From contig NZ_CP061285.1 in assembly GCF_018687075.1 (NCBI RefSeq), forward strand, positions 558,001 to 622,000: a DNA stretch of 64,000 nt, written 5' to 3'. Positions 33,564 to 42,073 of this stretch are shown here, piece by piece. The position numbers and the translations under genes are program-made. The notes beneath the pieces were generated by a model. The model did no database searches, was not told the origin of the DNA, and was given only the letters and a program-made list of their open reading frames with translations. The first letter of the stretch is position 1. Every line of letters starts with the position of its first letter. The DNA comes from Polynucleobacter sp. MWH-UH35A (GTDB lineage: Bacteria; Pseudomonadota; Gammaproteobacteria; Burkholderiales; Burkholderiaceae).

Positions 33564-34301
33564 TTAGTCAGCTACTTTAGCGCCCTGAATATTGTGGTGT
33601 TTCATGGCATCAGCTACAAAGCCAGATTGCTTTAATTCTTCAATGACGCTGCTAAGGTAAGCGGTGGTACTTTCATAAAGTGCCCTAGATTTAGGAATGC
33701 CAATCGCTTGATTAATCACCATAAAACGTCCAGGCAACATGCGTAAGCCTTCATAGCGCTTTGCGTCATTCTCTAATTGTTGTTTTACGCCTGCGGCTAC
33801 ATTCCCTTTGCCGGACATAAAGTCATCAATCACTGCTTGTGAGCTGGCGGCACGAAGGAGGCTGGCATTCCTAATCTCGCGCGTGAGGTAAAGGTCATAA
33901 GCGCTACCTTTACCAACTACGATTTCGGTGCCAGCAACGTCTACCTCCTCATTGACCTTCAGCGGCGATGCGGCTTTGACCATATAGGCGCCTTCAATCT
34001 GAATATAGGCAGGTGTGTAGCTAATATCTGCGCCACGAACCGGATCAATCGCCACAAATACCAAATCAATGTCTCCAGTCTTCACGGCATCGACTGTAGC
34101 GCCTGCGGTTTTAAAGGGGATGAGTTGCACTGGCAATGCAATTCTCCTGCCAATCTCATTGGCAATATCAATCGTCACGCCATATAAACGTTTTGTTGTT
34201 TGGTCCTCATTAGCAAGAATGGGATTGCCCAAATTAATACCAACACGCACAGTGCCAGTTGGCGCAAAAGAAGAGAGTGAGGAAGGGTCAATAGTTTTCA
34301 T
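33564..34301 (-). CDS. Amino-acid-type substrate-binding protein (SBP_bac_3) without signal peptide
   Basis: 245 residues of the type II periplasmic-binding fold: TVRVGINLGNPIL, GVTIDIANEIGRR, VDAVKTGDIDLVFVAIDPVR, and the hinge sequence GKGSAYDLYL. The N-terminus (MKTIDPSSLSSFAPTG) is hydrophilic, so there is no export signal, and no permease or ATPase gene is near. It may be a cytoplasmic ligand-binding protein or an enzyme such as a cyclohexadienyl-dehydratase-like relative. I cannot assign the ligand. Confidence 0.7.
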   Translation of the reverse strand: MKTIDPSSLSSFAPTGTVRVGINLGNPILANEDQTTKRLYGVTIDIANEIGRRIALPVQLIPFKTAGATVDAVKTGDIDLVFVAIDPVRGADISYTPAYIQIEGAYMVKAASPLKVNEEVDVAGTEIVVGKGSAYDLYLTREIRNASLLRAASSQAVIDDFMSGKGNVAAGVKQQLENDAKRYEGLRMLPGRFMVINQAIGIPKSRALYESTTAYLSSVIEELKQSGFVADAMKHHNIQGAKVAD

Positions 34302-34340
34302 AGCGAGAGACGGTTGGCTTGATCAAAATAAGGGAATAAA

Positions 34341-34364
34341 AAAACCGCGGCGCACCGCGGTTTT
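34341..34364. terminator. Rho-independent terminator
   Basis: AAAACCGCGG-CGCA-CCGCGGTTTT, a perfect 10-bp stem with a 4-base loop, preceded by further As. It lies 16 bases downstream of the 66-residue membrane protein gene on the minus strand, with a T run following the stem in that direction. Confidence 0.85.
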
Positions 34365-34380
34365 CCCTATGCCTACAGTA

Positions 34381-34581
34381 TTACTTCTTAGCGTCAGCCG
34401 CAGGCGCTGCTGCTGGAGCTGCTGGAGCAGCAGGAGCATCTTTTTTGGCTTCTTCCATGTGCGCAGCTTCTGAACCATGTTTTTCGCCACCCATGTCAAT
34501 GTCGCCATCACCTTTGAGGAGTAAATAGGCTGTGGCACCAATTAAGACTAGTACCATGATGATGATTGAACGGTTGCTCAT
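34381..34581 (-). CDS. Small membrane-anchored Ala/Pro-rich protein
   Basis: 66 residues. One N-terminal helix (SIIIMVLVLIGATAYLLL) is followed by a short acidic/His segment and a low-complexity Ala-Pro tail. It is probably a single-pass inner-membrane protein with the tail in the periplasm. GGAAAAGC precedes the ATG, and a strong terminator follows, supporting a real gene. No family is recognised. Confidence 0.65.
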   Translation of the reverse strand: MSNRSIIIMVLVLIGATAYLLLKGDGDIDMGGEKHGSEAAHMEEAKKDAPAAPAAPAAAPAADAKK

Positions 34582-34745
34582 TGCTTTTCCTTCGATTTGG
34601 TTGAAATTACGCCAATATTAACTCGGGAAGAGCGCTGGGTAAATCCCAAAAAGCCCTAGCCCCCCATATCTGCAGCAGAAATAGGTATTAACACTAGTTT
34701 GGGGCGCGAGTTAAGATGGTCTTAACTACATCGAGAAGGTTGCAT

Positions 34746-35603
34746 ATGAGCCCAAAGTTACCCGTCCATAACTCACAGACGATTACTGATTTTTTACATC
34801 TTCACCCTGGTCAAATATCCGAGGGGGACTCAGACGACTCCTATAAATTTGCTTTTGATGATGAAGCATTTTTGGCTCGTAGAGAGACAATGGGTATTCG
34901 CTTCGAATTGGAGCTTCTTAAGCCCGAGGTTCTCCTCAAAGAGCATGGCATTGAACATACGATTACGGTATTTGGCTCCACTCGTTTTATCAGTCATGAG
35001 CAAGCTGTGGAGTTGAGGGAAAGAGCTAAGACCCCAGAAGAAATTGCGGCCGCTAATAAAGCGCTATTGCATAGCAAGTATTATGAATCTGCGCGGGAGT
35101 TTGGGGCTTTGGTAGCAGCTTATAACGCTACTCAAAATAAAGACTCCAACAAGCTTCATATTTGCACGGGCGGTGGGCCTGGAATAATGGAGGCTGCAAA
35201 CCGAGGGGCATTCGAAGTAGGCGATCAAACTATCGGTTTCAATATCAGTCTTCCTAGAGAGCAGCACCCCAATCCATACATCAGCCCCGGATTAAGTTTT
35301 CGTTTTCATTACTTTGCACTGCGTAAGATGCATTTCATGTTGCGCGCCAGAGCAATTGTTGCCTATCCAGGGGGTTTTGGTTCCTTTGATGAGTTATTTG
35401 AAGTGTTAACTCTGATTCAGACAAAGAAAGTGGTTCCTATCCCAGTCATATTAGTGGGCAAAGGATATTGGCAAGAAATGGTGAACTTTAATCACATGGT
35501 GGAATTTGGCGTGATTGATCGGGAAGATTTGGAAAGTATCCATTTTTCAGAAACGGCCGAGGAAGCCTGGCGAGTCATACAAGGCTGGTATCAGTTGGGT
35601 TAA
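34746..35603 (+). CDS. LOG family protein (Rossmann fold, possible nucleotide 5'-monophosphate phosphoribohydrolase)
   Basis: 285 residues from the ATG at 34746, which has GAGAAGG six bases upstream; an ATG ten codons earlier lacks a site. The LOG/TIGR00730 motifs GGGPGIMEAANRGA and PGGFGSFDELFE (the PGGxGTxxE active site, with Ser for Thr) are present. Related enzymes release free bases from nucleoside monophosphates (cytokinin-activating LOG, PpnN). The N-terminal extension of about 80 residues resembles the longer bacterial branch. Confidence 0.85.
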   Translation: MSPKLPVHNSQTITDFLHLHPGQISEGDSDDSYKFAFDDEAFLARRETMGIRFELELLKPEVLLKEHGIEHTITVFGSTRFISHEQAVELRERAKTPEEIAAANKALLHSKYYESAREFGALVAAYNATQNKDSNKLHICTGGGPGIMEAANRGAFEVGDQTIGFNISLPREQHPNPYISPGLSFRFHYFALRKMHFMLRARAIVAYPGGFGSFDELFEVLTLIQTKKVVPIPVILVGKGYWQEMVNFNHMVEFGVIDREDLESIHFSETAEEAWRVIQGWYQLG

Positions 35604-35629
35604 CCGTATCCCCCTGTAAAATCTGTGCC

Positions 35630-36142
35630 ATGCATCCATCACAAGTAAGCCTCGCCACCTCCCTTGATCTCCCGGGCTATCTATTGGGTGGTGCTATGTT
35701 GTTGTTGGTCATGGTTTTTCATGGTGTGCTGCTATTGCAGATTGCAAAACGCTATGAAGTCAAAACCTTTCTGTATTTGGCTGAAAAAAAATATTCAGCA
35801 GTCGCAATCTGTTTCTACATTAGTGTCTTCTGCTTGTTCTTAACCCATATCGCTGAAATTCTGATTTGGGGTATTGCTTTGTATGTATTTAAATTATTGC
35901 CTGTCTTAGGCCAAAGCATTCTATTTAGCGGTAGTACCTACACTGCGATGGGGTTTATGGAAGACACTCTGCCCGATGGCTGGAAGATGCTTGCAGTCAT
36001 CATTGCATTTTCTGGAATGTTTTCTTTTGCATGGACTGCATCAGTCATGATTTCGATGACTAAGAACTTCCGCCAAGCCTATACCAAGATTCATATGAGA
36101 AAACTGAATATCTCATCTGACATCATTGATCGTTTTGAGTAA
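35630..36142 (+). CDS. Two-pore-domain/ion-channel-like membrane protein
   Basis: 170 residues with four hydrophobic stretches. Between helices 3 and 4 is a re-entrant segment SGSTYTAMGFMEDTLPDGWK. It resembles the pore loop of Ion_trans_2 proteins, but the potassium-filter TxGYGD is replaced by TAMGFME. Selectivity for potassium is therefore doubtful. The gene lies between the LOG gene and a flavoprotein gene with short gaps, suggesting co-transcription. Confidence 0.6.
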   Translation: MHPSQVSLATSLDLPGYLLGGAMLLLVMVFHGVLLLQIAKRYEVKTFLYLAEKKYSAVAICFYISVFCLFLTHIAEILIWGIALYVFKLLPVLGQSILFSGSTYTAMGFMEDTLPDGWKMLAVIIAFSGMFSFAWTASVMISMTKNFRQAYTKIHMRKLNISSDIIDRFE

Positions 36143-36155
36143 CCCATGATTAAGC

Positions 36156-37373
36156 ATGAGTAAAACTTGGGATGCCATCATCATTGGTGGTGGTGCCGCA
36201 GGCCTATTTTGTGCTGGGGTAGCTGGTCAACTCGGTAAAAAAGTGCTGGTGCTTGATCACGCAGCAGTGCTAGGTGAAAAGATTCGCATCAGCGGTGGTG
36301 GACGTTGCAACTTTACTAACTTGCATAGCAGCCCAGCGAATTTCCTATCTCTTAATCAACATTTTGTTAAAAGTGCACTAGCGCGGTATCCTGCGGCCGA
36401 GTTTATTAAGTTGGTCAGCGCTCATGGCATTCATTACCATGAGAAACACCAAGGCCAATTGTTCTGCGATGACTCAGCGAAGCAGATCATCGATATGCTG
36501 TTTTCTGAGTCCGCCAAAGGAAAAGTAACCATACGTAACCCAGTGTCAGTGCAGTCTATTTCTCAAGAGGGTGGGCAATGGGTTGTGCGGACCGACGCAG
36601 GCATTGAAAAGACAAAAGCAGTAGTGATGGCTACAGGCGGTCTGCCAGTCCCTGCTATTGGAGCAACAGCATATTCACTAGATATTGCAAAGCAGTTTGG
36701 CTTAAACGTAGTGGACCCCAGACCTGCTTTAGTGCCGCTCTCATTTACTGCAGATCATTTTGGTGATCTTAGTGAGTTAGCGGGTCTGAGTGTCCCCGTT
36801 CGAATTGCCGCAGGCTCTAAAGGCCATCGGTATGGTGCTTGTAGGTTCAATGAGGATCTGCTACTGACGCACAAAGGACTATCTGGCCCCGCAGTTTTAC
36901 AAGCAAGTAGTTATTGGCAGGAAGGTGAGCCAATTCAGATTGATTGGCTTGGTGCCGTAGAGCGTCCTGGCGGATTTAACTGTGATGCGCTCTTTAATAA
37001 TGAAGAGAATCGCCTAAAACTGACTGAAACGATTTTGGCATCAGTAATGCCGCAGCGCCTAGCAAAAGCATTTACAGATCAGAGGGGATTGACGGGTCGT
37101 AGATGGGCGGAAGTATCTAAAAAGGATCGACAGTCACTGAAAGAGTTAATCACCAATTGGTCGGTAAAGCCGGCAGGAACCTTGGGATGGAAAAAGGCCG
37201 AGGTAATGCTAGGCGGTGTGGATACGAAAGAGCTTGATAGCCAAAGCATGATGTCACGCAAACATCCGGGCCTTTTCTTTATTGGTGAGTGCGTAGATGT
37301 TACTGGTCATTTGGGTGGTCATAACTTTCAATGGGCCTGGGCAAGTGGCTTTGCTTGCGCAAACGCTCTGTAA
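36156..37373 (+). CDS. HI0933/YhiN family flavoprotein
   Basis: 405 residues. An N-terminal FAD motif (IIGGGAAGLFCAGVAGQLG) is followed by the family hallmark RISGGGRCNFTN near residue 48 and the C-terminal GECVDVTGHLGGHNFQWAWASG. The HI0933 family is widespread but has no settled reaction; NAD(P)H-linked reduction is presumed. It starts 13 bases after the channel-like gene. Confidence 0.82.
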   Translation: MSKTWDAIIIGGGAAGLFCAGVAGQLGKKVLVLDHAAVLGEKIRISGGGRCNFTNLHSSPANFLSLNQHFVKSALARYPAAEFIKLVSAHGIHYHEKHQGQLFCDDSAKQIIDMLFSESAKGKVTIRNPVSVQSISQEGGQWVVRTDAGIEKTKAVVMATGGLPVPAIGATAYSLDIAKQFGLNVVDPRPALVPLSFTADHFGDLSELAGLSVPVRIAAGSKGHRYGACRFNEDLLLTHKGLSGPAVLQASSYWQEGEPIQIDWLGAVERPGGFNCDALFNNEENRLKLTETILASVMPQRLAKAFTDQRGLTGRRWAEVSKKDRQSLKELITNWSVKPAGTLGWKKAEVMLGGVDTKELDSQSMMSRKHPGLFFIGECVDVTGHLGGHNFQWAWASGFACANAL

Positions 37374-37413
37374 CAAATAGATCCGATCTAGTTCGCTTAC
37401 TTAGCGTGCTTGC

Positions 37414-38169
37414 CTATCGCCTCTTCTTTTCCCGGGAGCGGATGTTTAAAAGCTCCACGGATAGTGAAAACGCCATCGCAACATAAACATATCCTTTGGG
37501 AATATGAACCCCCATACCTTCAGCAATTAAAACGACACCTACGACCGTCAGAAATGACAAAGCCAGCACTTTGATAGAGGGATGACGATGCACAAAATCC
37601 CCAATAGGCTTTGCGGCGACGAGCATGATGAGCACAGAAGCTAATACGGCTGCAATCATGACGCTAATTTGGTCGACCATGCCTACTGCTGTAATCACGC
37701 TATCCAATGAAAAAATGATATCCAGTAGGCCAATTTGTAAGACGGAGCCAATAAATAAGGTCATCATCGATTTGCCGCTATTTTGACCCTTTGCATTACC
37801 GTGATCTTCGTGATGTTCGCCAACCTCAACCTCTGTATAAATTTCTTTAGAGGCCTTCCAGATCAAGAAGAATCCACCAAGCAATAGGATTAAGTCTCGA
37901 CCGCTAATAGATTTTTCAGCAATACTAAAGAGTGGTTCGGTAAGGCCCATCACCCAAGATAGGCTAAGCAATAGAAGAATGCGCGTGACTAAAGCGAAAA
38001 TTAGACCAAAGCGACGTACTCTTTCTCGAATCTCTGCAGGAAGTCTGTTGGCGATAACGCTAATAAAGATGATGTTATCAATGCCTAAAATAATTTCTAG
38101 AGCGGATAGCGTGAGAAAGGCGATCCATACATTTGGGTCGCTAAAAAGCTGCAGTATGCTTTCGATCAT
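37414..38169 (-). CDS. TerC family membrane protein
   Basis: 251 residues with seven or more hydrophobic helices. The paired acidic motifs of TerC, ALEIILGIDNIIFISV and IIFSLDSVITAVGM, are both present. A His-rich acidic loop (EVGEHHEDHGN) lies between them. TerC relatives such as MntP-like Alx export manganese or load it on secreted enzymes; a metal-export role is likely here. It is divergent from a Bug-protein gene. Confidence 0.85.
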   Translation of the reverse strand: MIESILQLFSDPNVWIAFLTLSALEIILGIDNIIFISVIANRLPAEIRERVRRFGLIFALVTRILLLLSLSWVMGLTEPLFSIAEKSISGRDLILLLGGFFLIWKASKEIYTEVEVGEHHEDHGNAKGQNSGKSMMTLFIGSVLQIGLLDIIFSLDSVITAVGMVDQISVMIAAVLASVLIMLVAAKPIGDFVHRHPSIKVLALSFLTVVGVVLIAEGMGVHIPKGYVYVAMAFSLSVELLNIRSREKKRR

Positions 38170-38232
38170 TTTTTACTTTGCTGTTGTGGCCTTAAGGTAA
38201 AGTGTAGCCAAGTAAATTAAATACTTTGCTCT

Positions 38233-39210
38233 ATGTATAAGCCCACACAAATAATCAGGATATTGCTACTCAGCGCAGTAGCACTTTTGGGCACTCATTC
38301 AGCAATTGCAGCCTATCCCGATAAACCCATCAAGATCATCATTGGATTTCCTGCGGGAGGGCCCTTAGATGCGCATATTCGTCTTCTGGTTGATAAATTG
38401 CAGAGCTCCCTGGGTCAAACGGTAATTGTTGATTACAAGGCGGGTGCGGGAGGTGCGGTCGGGGCTCAATTTGTCATGCAATCACCACCCGATGGATATA
38501 CCGTGCTGTTGGCAAATACGGGGACGATGGTTATCAATCCTGCCATCTATACAAAATCACCCTATGACACCTTAAAGGATTTTCAGCCGATTGCCAGAAC
38601 TGCACAGCAACCACTTGCGTTAATCGTAAATAAAGATGTGCAAGCCAACACACTCAAAGAGTTTGTGGCTTATGCAAAAGCCAATCCTGGAAAGTTGAAT
38701 TACGGCTCGGCTGGCAATGGTGGAATTTCTCATTTGGTACCCGAGATGCTCAAGAGTGATACGGGAATATTTATGGTGCATATTCCTTTTAAAGGAAGTG
38801 CGCCAGCATTTACAGATTTGATTGCGGGCCATGTGCAATTTATGGCGGAGTCCGTGCCGCAAGCAGCTAATTATGCCAAGCAAGGCAAAGTGAAAGCGTT
38901 GGCTGTGACTAGTGCCAAACGTAACCCAGCCTTGCCGAATACACCTACCGTAATTGAAACCGGGGTTGCTAACTTGGATGTTGTTGGTTTCTATGGAATC
39001 CTAGCCCCCAAGGGAACGCCACCCGAAGCGGTAAATAAGTTAAGTCAGGCATTTAAAGAAACGTTGGAATCACCTGACATCCAGAAAAAAATTATTGATC
39101 AAGGCGCTGATCCTGCTTACTTAAATGCCGAACAATTTACAAAGTTCCTTAGCGCAGAAATGCCGCGTTGGGCCAAGGCTGTGAAACAGGCCGGTGCTAA
39201 GCTCGACTAA
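38233..39210 (+). CDS. Bug family (TctC) substrate-binding protein
   Basis: 325 residues. A signal peptide ends at AIAAYP. The mature part has the Bug hallmarks: YPDKPIKIIIGFPAGGPLDAHIR, VDYKAGAGGAVGAQFV, SPPDGYTVLLANT and YAKANPGKLNYGSAGNGG. Bug proteins bind carboxylates or amides for TctAB-type transporters or sensors. No tctAB genes are in the window, so it is an orphan here. It ends one base before the convergent globin gene. Confidence 0.88.
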   Translation: MYKPTQIIRILLLSAVALLGTHSAIAAYPDKPIKIIIGFPAGGPLDAHIRLLVDKLQSSLGQTVIVDYKAGAGGAVGAQFVMQSPPDGYTVLLANTGTMVINPAIYTKSPYDTLKDFQPIARTAQQPLALIVNKDVQANTLKEFVAYAKANPGKLNYGSAGNGGISHLVPEMLKSDTGIFMVHIPFKGSAPAFTDLIAGHVQFMAESVPQAANYAKQGKVKALAVTSAKRNPALPNTPTVIETGVANLDVVGFYGILAPKGTPPEAVNKLSQAFKETLESPDIQKKIIDQGADPAYLNAEQFTKFLSAEMPRWAKAVKQAGAKLD

Positions 39211-39211
39211 T

Positions 39212-39601
39212 TTAGTTAGGTTGATTTCTCATCCAGTCAGCAGTATTCAAAAAAGACTCCTCCAGTTGCTTTGCGGCGTTGCCATCTATGCCGCATTCTT
39301 CCATTGCTTTGTACATGCAAGCAAGCCACTGATTTCGTTCTTTCATGCCGATCTTGAATGGGAGGTGGCGGGCTCTGAGCATTGGATGGCCATACTTGGG
39401 TGAGTAGATATCAGGACCCCCCATCCAGCCGGTCAGGAAAAACTTCAATTTTTCTCGGGAAGTCGATAAATCCTGAGGGTGCATTGCCCGCAAATCCTCA
39501 AAAATTGGCTCCAAAGCCATTAAATCGTAAAAACGATCCACTAATTCATCGATTTTGTCGATTCCGCCTATGGATTCATAAATGGAGGTTCTTGTAGTCA
39601 T
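39212..39601 (-). CDS. Group II truncated haemoglobin
   Basis: 129 residues with the group II pattern: FYDLMALEP, FFLTGWMGGPDIYSPKYGHPMLRARHLPF, then the conserved Trp in RNQWLACM. H79 is the proximal haem ligand. Group II globins bind oxygen and nitric oxide and are linked to nitrosative or low-oxygen stress. The adjoining Bug gene is convergent and unrelated. Confidence 0.92.
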   Translation of the reverse strand: MTTRTSIYESIGGIDKIDELVDRFYDLMALEPIFEDLRAMHPQDLSTSREKLKFFLTGWMGGPDIYSPKYGHPMLRARHLPFKIGMKERNQWLACMYKAMEECGIDGNAAKQLEESFLNTADWMRNQPN

Positions 39602-39705
39602 ATTGTCATTTTAATGCGGTAATTTAGGCAATTTGGCAGTTGGCTCAATTCGGTATAGAGTTAAACATCGAAGTCTTCTTAACACTAATTTAAAGGAGCA
39701 TAAAA

Positions 39706-40233
39706 ATGGATGCAAAAGAACTTCAAAAATGGCAACGTGAAAAAGCAAAAGAATTATTCGATTATTCGCACACTTTGCTTGAGGCAGCCAAAAAATTAAG
39801 CGAGCATCATTTGGCTGAGATTGAGTGGGGCATGAAAAACGCTCTAGAAAGCGCCAAGTCTGCCGCAAAGAATGATTTGGCCAAACTCAAGGATCTGCAA
39901 GAGGAGGCTGCAAAAGAGACGGCGAAACGTGCTGCTGCCTATCAAAAGAAAGTGAAGTCAGTACTCAAGGAGCTTGGTGATGGTGCTGCTGATGAAACTG
40001 AAAAGCATCTGGAAAAGGTTCGCAGCTCTCTAGTAACTTGGCTTGAGGATGCTGAGAATAAAATGCCAGCACATGCCGATAAGTTATCGAAGGTGGTTCA
40101 CGAAATGTCAGTGACTGGGCAGAATATGTTCAAGGAAGGACGTCGCATTGTGAATCAAGTGGCTGAGACAGCAGAAAAGAATATCGATGAGTTGGTTAAA
40201 AAATCTGGGGCCAAAAAGAAATCGGGCGATTAA
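39706..40233 (+). CDS. Phasin-like protein
   Basis: 175 residues, almost entirely amphipathic helix. It is rich in Lys, Ala and Glu and free of Cys, with a Lys-rich tail (KKSGAKKKSGD) like PhaP-type phasins. Phasins coat polyhydroxybutyrate granules. The bdhA gene elsewhere in the window supports polyhydroxybutyrate metabolism. A strong ribosome site (AAAGGAG) and a strong terminator suggest high expression. Confidence 0.75.
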   Translation: MDAKELQKWQREKAKELFDYSHTLLEAAKKLSEHHLAEIEWGMKNALESAKSAAKNDLAKLKDLQEEAAKETAKRAAAYQKKVKSVLKELGDGAADETEKHLEKVRSSLVTWLEDAENKMPAHADKLSKVVHEMSVTGQNMFKEGRRIVNQVAETAEKNIDELVKKSGAKKKSGD

Positions 40234-40257
40234 CCCATTCTGTTGATATACAAAACC

Positions 40258-40292
40258 AAAGCCGCTTCAGAAATGAGGCGGCTTTTTTATTT
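40258..40292 (+). terminator. Rho-independent terminator after phasin
   Basis: AAAGCCGCTTCA-GAAA-TGAGGCGGCTTT, a 12-bp stem with one G-U pair, followed by a run of Ts. It overlaps the 3' end of the convergent small Trp-rich protein gene. Confidence 0.88.
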
Positions 40293-40508
40293 CCATCCCT
40301 GTAGCCACAGTTCAGTATTAGTAAGATCACGCCAAGCAATTTGGGTGGTTTTCTTGGAATAGACCGCTTCAATTTCCACAAATTCAATTTTTCCGTCGGG
40401 CAACTCCGGAAGAATCACCTTGCTAACAAGGAAATGCTTTTGTTTGGCAATCGGCTTTACTGCAGTCCATTTTGTGAGGAGCAATTTCTTGGGGCTCAAT
40501 CGATTCAT
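40287..40508 (-). CDS. TIGR02450-type Trp-rich small protein
   Basis: 73 residues from the ATG at 40508 (MNRLSPKKLLLTKWTAV); a TTG six codons upstream is the alternative. The LLTKWTAV start and the EIEAVYSKK and WRDL segments match the TIGR02450 family of small proteins with conserved tryptophans. The family has no known function. It is soluble, without a signal peptide. Confidence 0.7.
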   Translation of the reverse strand: MNRLSPKKLLLTKWTAVKPIAKQKHFLVSKVILPELPDGKIEFVEIEAVYSKKTTQIAWRDLTNTELWLQGWK

Positions 40509-40529
40509 TGCTAGATTTTTATCCAACCT

Positions 40530-40847
40530 TTATAAGGCTGCGCATTGGTATTCTTGCCCGTTACTCAGAAGTAGTCCTGAGGAGGGTGTGAAAGTGATGC
40601 TAGATTGCGTGGTATGGGCTGGACACTTTTGATCAAAATAACTTTGATTTCCTAGGCTGCCACAGTAATCAAGCTTGGCATTTTTAAATTCCATCTGGGC
40701 CTTGCGAAGCACCATAGAAATTTTATTCTCGCTTGGGGACTGGCAGCTCCAGGTGGTGTAGGTTTCTCGTTCGCAGGCGCAAAGACCAAATAATAGGCAT
40801 GCAGAAGCAAGAAAGCGGATGGAGGCTGAACTAATCAAAGGGCGCAT
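40530..40847 (-). CDS. Putative small lipoprotein
   Basis: 105 residues. The N-terminal hydrophobic segment ends at LFGLCACERE; L-C-A-C fits a relaxed lipobox with C25 as the lipid-bearing residue. The mature part has four further cysteines (about C34, C62, C75 and C103), probably two disulfides in the periplasm. It is upstream of the Trp-rich gene on the same strand. Function unknown. Confidence 0.6.
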   Translation of the reverse strand: MRPLISSASIRFLASACLLFGLCACERETYTTWSCQSPSENKISMVLRKAQMEFKNAKLDYCGSLGNQSYFDQKCPAHTTQSSITFTPSSGLLLSNGQEYQCAAL

Positions 40848-40973
40848 TTCCTAAGAATAGCGATTTTTTCAATATTCTGCCCAAGACCAGAGTTTGGTAT
40901 TACTATTTACGACAGATCGTTTAAAGAACGTATCAGTATTAATAAAAAATCAATAAAAATTAAAGGAGACGCT

Positions 40974-42023
40974 GTGGATACAACTCGGAGAGATGCGCTC
41001 AAGTTGGGTGCAACTGCTGCTGTGAGTGGCATGTTTATTTCAAATGCGATTGCTGCCCCTGACGGTCGTCAACCTATCGTGGTTGAGCCAATGACAGGCA
41101 AGGCAGGCTTTCGTATTGCCAACTACTTGCCCAAAATGGGTGCTACTTCAAGATTGGGTTTGGTAACCAATGACGGTATGGTTGTTGATATTCCCGCTGA
41201 AGCGGCCCGTCAAAAAGTGCAGCTCTCATTTGATCCAACATCCACCATTTCATTGGCCGCATCAGGCAATCGAGGGCTTACTGAACTAGCTGCACTATTT
41301 AAGGGTCGTGGCTCTAATTTGCAAAACGTGAATCAAGTTATTTTGTTATCACCGATTCCTAAGCCGCAAAGCAATATCTATTGTGTGGGTTGGAATTACT
41401 TAGATCACTTCGACGAAGGCAAAGACAGACGCGCTGATCAAGGTGTCAAAGAATATCCAAAGGTGCCCGTTCTCTTCACCAAAGGTGTACAAACGATGAA
41501 TGGCCCATTTGACCCCATTCCATATGACGGTAGTTACTCCACGATGATTGACTGGGAAGCAGAGCTAGCGGTAGTGATTGGCAAGAAGGGCAAGAATATT
41601 GCTGAAGAAAACGCCATGGATTATGTTTTTGGCTACGCTGCCTATAACGATACAACTGCTCGCGATGTTCAGCAAAAACGCCACTCTGGTCAGTGGTTTA
41701 AAGGTAAGAGCTTAGATGGTCACGGTCCGATGGGTCCGTGGATTGTGACGGCTGGTGGCGTGAATTTGGATGACACCCGCATCATCTGTCGTGTCAATGG
41801 TGTTGAAAAGCAAAACGCTAGCTACAAGCAAATGTACTTCAAGATTCCAGTGGTGATTGCTGAGCTTTCCCGCAGCCTAACGCTGATGCCAGGAGACATC
41901 ATTGCTACTGGCACTCCTGCTGGAGTTGGTTACAGCAGAAAGCCTCCAGAGTTCTTAAAGCCAGGTGACAGTATGGAAACAGAAATTACGGGGATTGGCA
42001 TCATTCGCAACAAGATCGCTTAA
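40974..42023 (+). CDS. Tat-exported fumarylacetoacetate hydrolase family protein
   Basis: 349 residues from a GTG start with AAAGGAGA upstream. The N-terminus TTRRDALKLGATAAVSG with AIAA cleavage is a twin-arginine signal. The catalytic domain has the FAH metal site (IDWEAELAVVIG), VFGYAAYNDTTARD and SLDGHGPMGPW, then TGTPAGVG. FAH-fold enzymes cleave or decarboxylate beta-diketo acids and need a divalent metal. They are normally cytoplasmic; periplasmic export is unusual. The folded-protein route (Tat) fits a metalloenzyme loaded inside the cell. Confidence 0.85.
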   Translation: MDTTRRDALKLGATAAVSGMFISNAIAAPDGRQPIVVEPMTGKAGFRIANYLPKMGATSRLGLVTNDGMVVDIPAEAARQKVQLSFDPTSTISLAASGNRGLTELAALFKGRGSNLQNVNQVILLSPIPKPQSNIYCVGWNYLDHFDEGKDRRADQGVKEYPKVPVLFTKGVQTMNGPFDPIPYDGSYSTMIDWEAELAVVIGKKGKNIAEENAMDYVFGYAAYNDTTARDVQQKRHSGQWFKGKSLDGHGPMGPWIVTAGGVNLDDTRIICRVNGVEKQNASYKQMYFKIPVVIAELSRSLTLMPGDIIATGTPAGVGYSRKPPEFLKPGDSMETEITGIGIIRNKIA

Positions 42024-42073
42024 TTCAATAAGTAAATCCCTAGAAGAGCAGTGGCAAGGACGGCAGAGAATGC

